From: JAPLMI01 sp043798375
GTDB taxonomy: Bacteria > Omnitrophota > Gorgyraeia > 2-01-FULL-45-10
Assembly (NCBI GenBank): GCA_043798375.1
Contig: JAZDOS010000035.1
Coordinates: 1 to 14,190, forward strand
Reading direction: 5' to 3'
DNA: 14,190 nucleotides
The position numbers and the translations under genes were made by a program. The notes beneath the pieces are model-generated. The model was given only the letters and a program-made list of their open reading frames with translations. It was not told the origin of the DNA and did no database searches. The number at the start of each line of letters is the position of its first letter. Position 1 is the stretch's first letter. This document shows, piece by piece, positions 12,798 to 14,190 of this stretch.

Positions 12798-14012
12798 ATG
12801 TCTTTATATAACTACAAAGCGCGCGACGCGGCCGGTAAGGTTGTAAAGGGCGCGATGGAGGCCCCGGGTAAAACGGACCTCATCGATAAGCTCAATAAGA
12901 TGGGTTATATGACTACCTCTGTGACAGAGGTAGTTCCCGGCATAAAACTTGAGTCGATTTTTGATAAGGTCAGGTGGGTAAGCACCGATGACATGCTCGT
13001 GTTTTACGTTCAGCTGTCTAATATGATAAGCGCCGGGATCAGTATCCTGACGAGCCTCGATACCATTGCCAAACAGATCGAAAATAAAACCCTGAAGGAA
13101 GCGGTCGGCGATGTCGCGCGGCAGGTAGAAGCGGGAAGCAATCTTTCGCAGGCATTCGCCTCGCGGCTTGACGTATTTAACCCGCTCTTTGTGAATATGA
13201 TAAAGGCCGGGGAGGCAAGCGGGCATCTTGATACCGTCCTGATGAGGTACGCGCTCTTTTTTGAACGGCAGGAAGATTTAAAGGAGAAGGTCAAGGGCGC
13301 GCTGCTTTACCCGATGATACTTCTATGCGCCGGAATAGCCGTTTCTCTTTTTATAGTCACCTTCGTTATACCTCAATTTGCCGAGTTGTATATAAAGGCC
13401 GGCGTCAGGCTTCCTGTCCCTACGTTAATTGTATACAAAGCGGGGCTCGCGATTAAACATTACTGGTATGCGTTAATAGTCATCATCGCGATAATCGCGG
13501 CGGCCATAAAATATTTTTTGAAAATTCCGAAAGGAATATTATTCATGGATACTCTGAAGCTGCGCGTTTCCATAATAGGGCCGCTCCACCGAAAAGTGGC
13601 CATATCCCGCTTCGCCAGAACCCTTGCCACTCTTCTGGGCGGCGGCGTTCCGATCCTGGAAGCGCTTGACATAACGAAAGGCATAGTCGGCAACGTTGTG
13701 CTGGCGCGCGTTATCGAGACCGTGAGCAAGTATGTTGAAAAAGGCGAACAGATGGCCGAACCGCTGAGGGTAAGCGGGGAGTTTCCTTCCGATGTTGTCC
13801 AGATGATCTCGGCCGGGGAAGAGATGGGGAACCTGGACGGGATGCTGAACAAAGTAGCGGATTTTTATGACATGACGGTGGGCTATGCCGTAAAAAAATT
13901 AACCACTATCATCGAGCCGGTATTTTTAGTGATAATGGGCGTAATGGTGGGTACGATTATGGCGTCAATGCTGATGCCGATATTCGACATGGTAAAAACG
14001 CTGAAGCATTAA
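12798..14012 (+). CDS. pilC: Inner-membrane platform protein, PilC/GspF family
   Basis: The 404-residue protein docks PilB and extrudes pilins or pseudopilins. It has two GspF domains (about 65-190 and 268-390), each with a cytoplasmic helical bundle marked by FYVQLSNMISAGISILTSLD and FARTLATLLGGGVPILEALD, and three membrane helices (about 170-195, 222-241 and 372-396). The N-terminal YNYKARDAAGKVVKGAMEA segment is typical. Length matches the family (about 400). The start ATG 12798 lies 7 nt after the pilB stop; the nearest Shine-Dalgarno sequence, GGAGG, overlaps the end of pilB at a long spacing, so coupling to pilB is likely. A 10-bp inverted repeat lies inside the early coding region (12912-12934). 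A prepilin gene follows after 16 nt. Confidence 0.95.
   Translation: MSLYNYKARDAAGKVVKGAMEAPGKTDLIDKLNKMGYMTTSVTEVVPGIKLESIFDKVRWVSTDDMLVFYVQLSNMISAGISILTSLDTIAKQIENKTLKEAVGDVARQVEAGSNLSQAFASRLDVFNPLFVNMIKAGEASGHLDTVLMRYALFFERQEDLKEKVKGALLYPMILLCAGIAVSLFIVTFVIPQFAELYIKAGVRLPVPTLIVYKAGLAIKHYWYALIVIIAIIAAAIKYFLKIPKGILFMDTLKLRVSIIGPLHRKVAISRFARTLATLLGGGVPILEALDITKGIVGNVVLARVIETVSKYVEKGEQMAEPLRVSGEFPSDVVQMISAGEEMGNLDGMLNKVADFYDMTVGYAVKKLTTIIEPVFLVIMGVMVGTIMASMLMPIFDMVKTLKH
12912..12934 (+). repeat. 10-bp perfect inverted repeat within the pilC coding sequence
   Basis: ACTACCTCTG (12912-12921) and CAGAGGTAGT (12925-12934) are exact reverse complements with a 3-nt loop (TGA), encoding TTSVTEVV. 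In the pilB-pilC transcript this would be a stable hairpin about 115 nt after the pilC start. Possible effects are slowed translation or an RNase processing boundary between the two genes; chance codon usage is also possible. Confidence 0.5.
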
Positions 14013-14028
14013 AAAAGAAGGGGGCCAG

Positions 14029-14190
14029 ATGTTTATTAGAAAGTGGAAGAAAGGTTTTACGATTTTAGAACTGTTGATAGTGATAGCGGTAATATCGATA
14101 CTGGTAGGGATGGCACTGCCGAGATTCAAGGGTATGCAGGACGAAGGAAATACAGCGAAAGCGAAGGGTGAGTTGAGAACGATACAGACA
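14029..14190 (+). CDS. Prepilin/pseudopilin with type III signal peptide (partial, runs off the window)
   Basis: The frame opens at ATG 14029 with AAGGGGG 5 nt before it, and 54 codons are visible. After a short basic leader (FIRKWKKG), the cleavage site is KKG/FTILE. Glutamate at mature position 5 and the N-terminal helix FTILELLIVIAVISILVGMA follow, then PRFKGMQ. This is the class III signal handled by prepilin peptidase PilD, as in PilA or GspG. The following QDEGNTAKAKGELRTIQT resembles the pseudopilin GspG beginning (A.A.EL.TI). The position right after pilC fits a major pilin or pseudopilin. The C-terminus, which would separate the two, is outside the window. Confidence 0.9.
   Translation, partial: MFIRKWKKGFTILELLIVIAVISILVGMALPRFKGMQDEGNTAKAKGELRTIQT

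Overview
This window looks like chromosomal DNA from an uncultured Gram-negative (diderm) bacterium. The combination of GTP-type PEP carboxykinase, an LsrF-family aldolase, a secreted bactofilin-like protein and a PilZ/PilB/PilC/pilin block is one I associate with Candidatus Omnitrophota or related lineages. That placement is inference, because no rRNA or other phylogenetic marker is present.

Region 1 (1-1870) is an AT-rich accessory segment. The left edge is the end of an insertion sequence, with four tandem 23-bp units and a terminal CA, resembling the IS21 family. It sits inside a membrane glycosyltransferase-like (GT-C) gene on the minus strand and removes its C-terminal half. Next comes a two-gene unit on the plus strand: a small basic protein and an overlapping MNT/AbiEii-like nucleotidyltransferase, similar to toxin-antitoxin or defence pairs. 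Its promoter is an extended -10 box placed so that the mRNA would be leaderless.

Region 2 (1899-3690) encodes a tiny acidic exported protein, a BNR/Asp-box sialidase-like exported protein that overlaps it, and a flavodoxin-family protein. The sialidase-like gene contains a 21-bp tandem duplication centred on the palindrome GGTGCCAGGCACC.

Region 3 (3691-7335) starts with a 40-bp nearly perfect palindrome. A compact gene cluster follows: zinc-dependent medium-chain dehydrogenase, GTP-dependent PEP carboxykinase (pckG) and an LsrF-family Schiff-base aldolase/thiolase. The spacing (1-nt overlap, 3-nt gap) suggests co-transcription, and PEPCK plus an aldolase points to gluconeogenesis or central carbon metabolism.

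Region 4 (7336-10508) has its own sigma70-like promoter and a lipoprotein with a coiled coil and a peptidoglycan-binding domain, closed by a hairpin terminator. After it come an Lrp/AsnC regulator, a class I/II aminotransferase and an exported bactofilin-like membrane protein.

Region 5 (10509-14190) is a type IV pilus/type II secretion-like locus. A PilZ c-di-GMP receptor gene is divergent from pilB, pilC and a prepilin gene that runs off the right edge. The divergent promoters are separated by an inverted repeat that could serve both. No tRNA, rRNA or CRISPR array is seen, and no intergenic stretch exceeds 300 bases.

No wholly new multi-gene system can be demonstrated. The best leads are the 40-bp palindrome, the leaderless nucleotidyltransferase pair, the LsrF-family enzyme in a gluconeogenic cluster, and the c-di-GMP-linked pilus control region.
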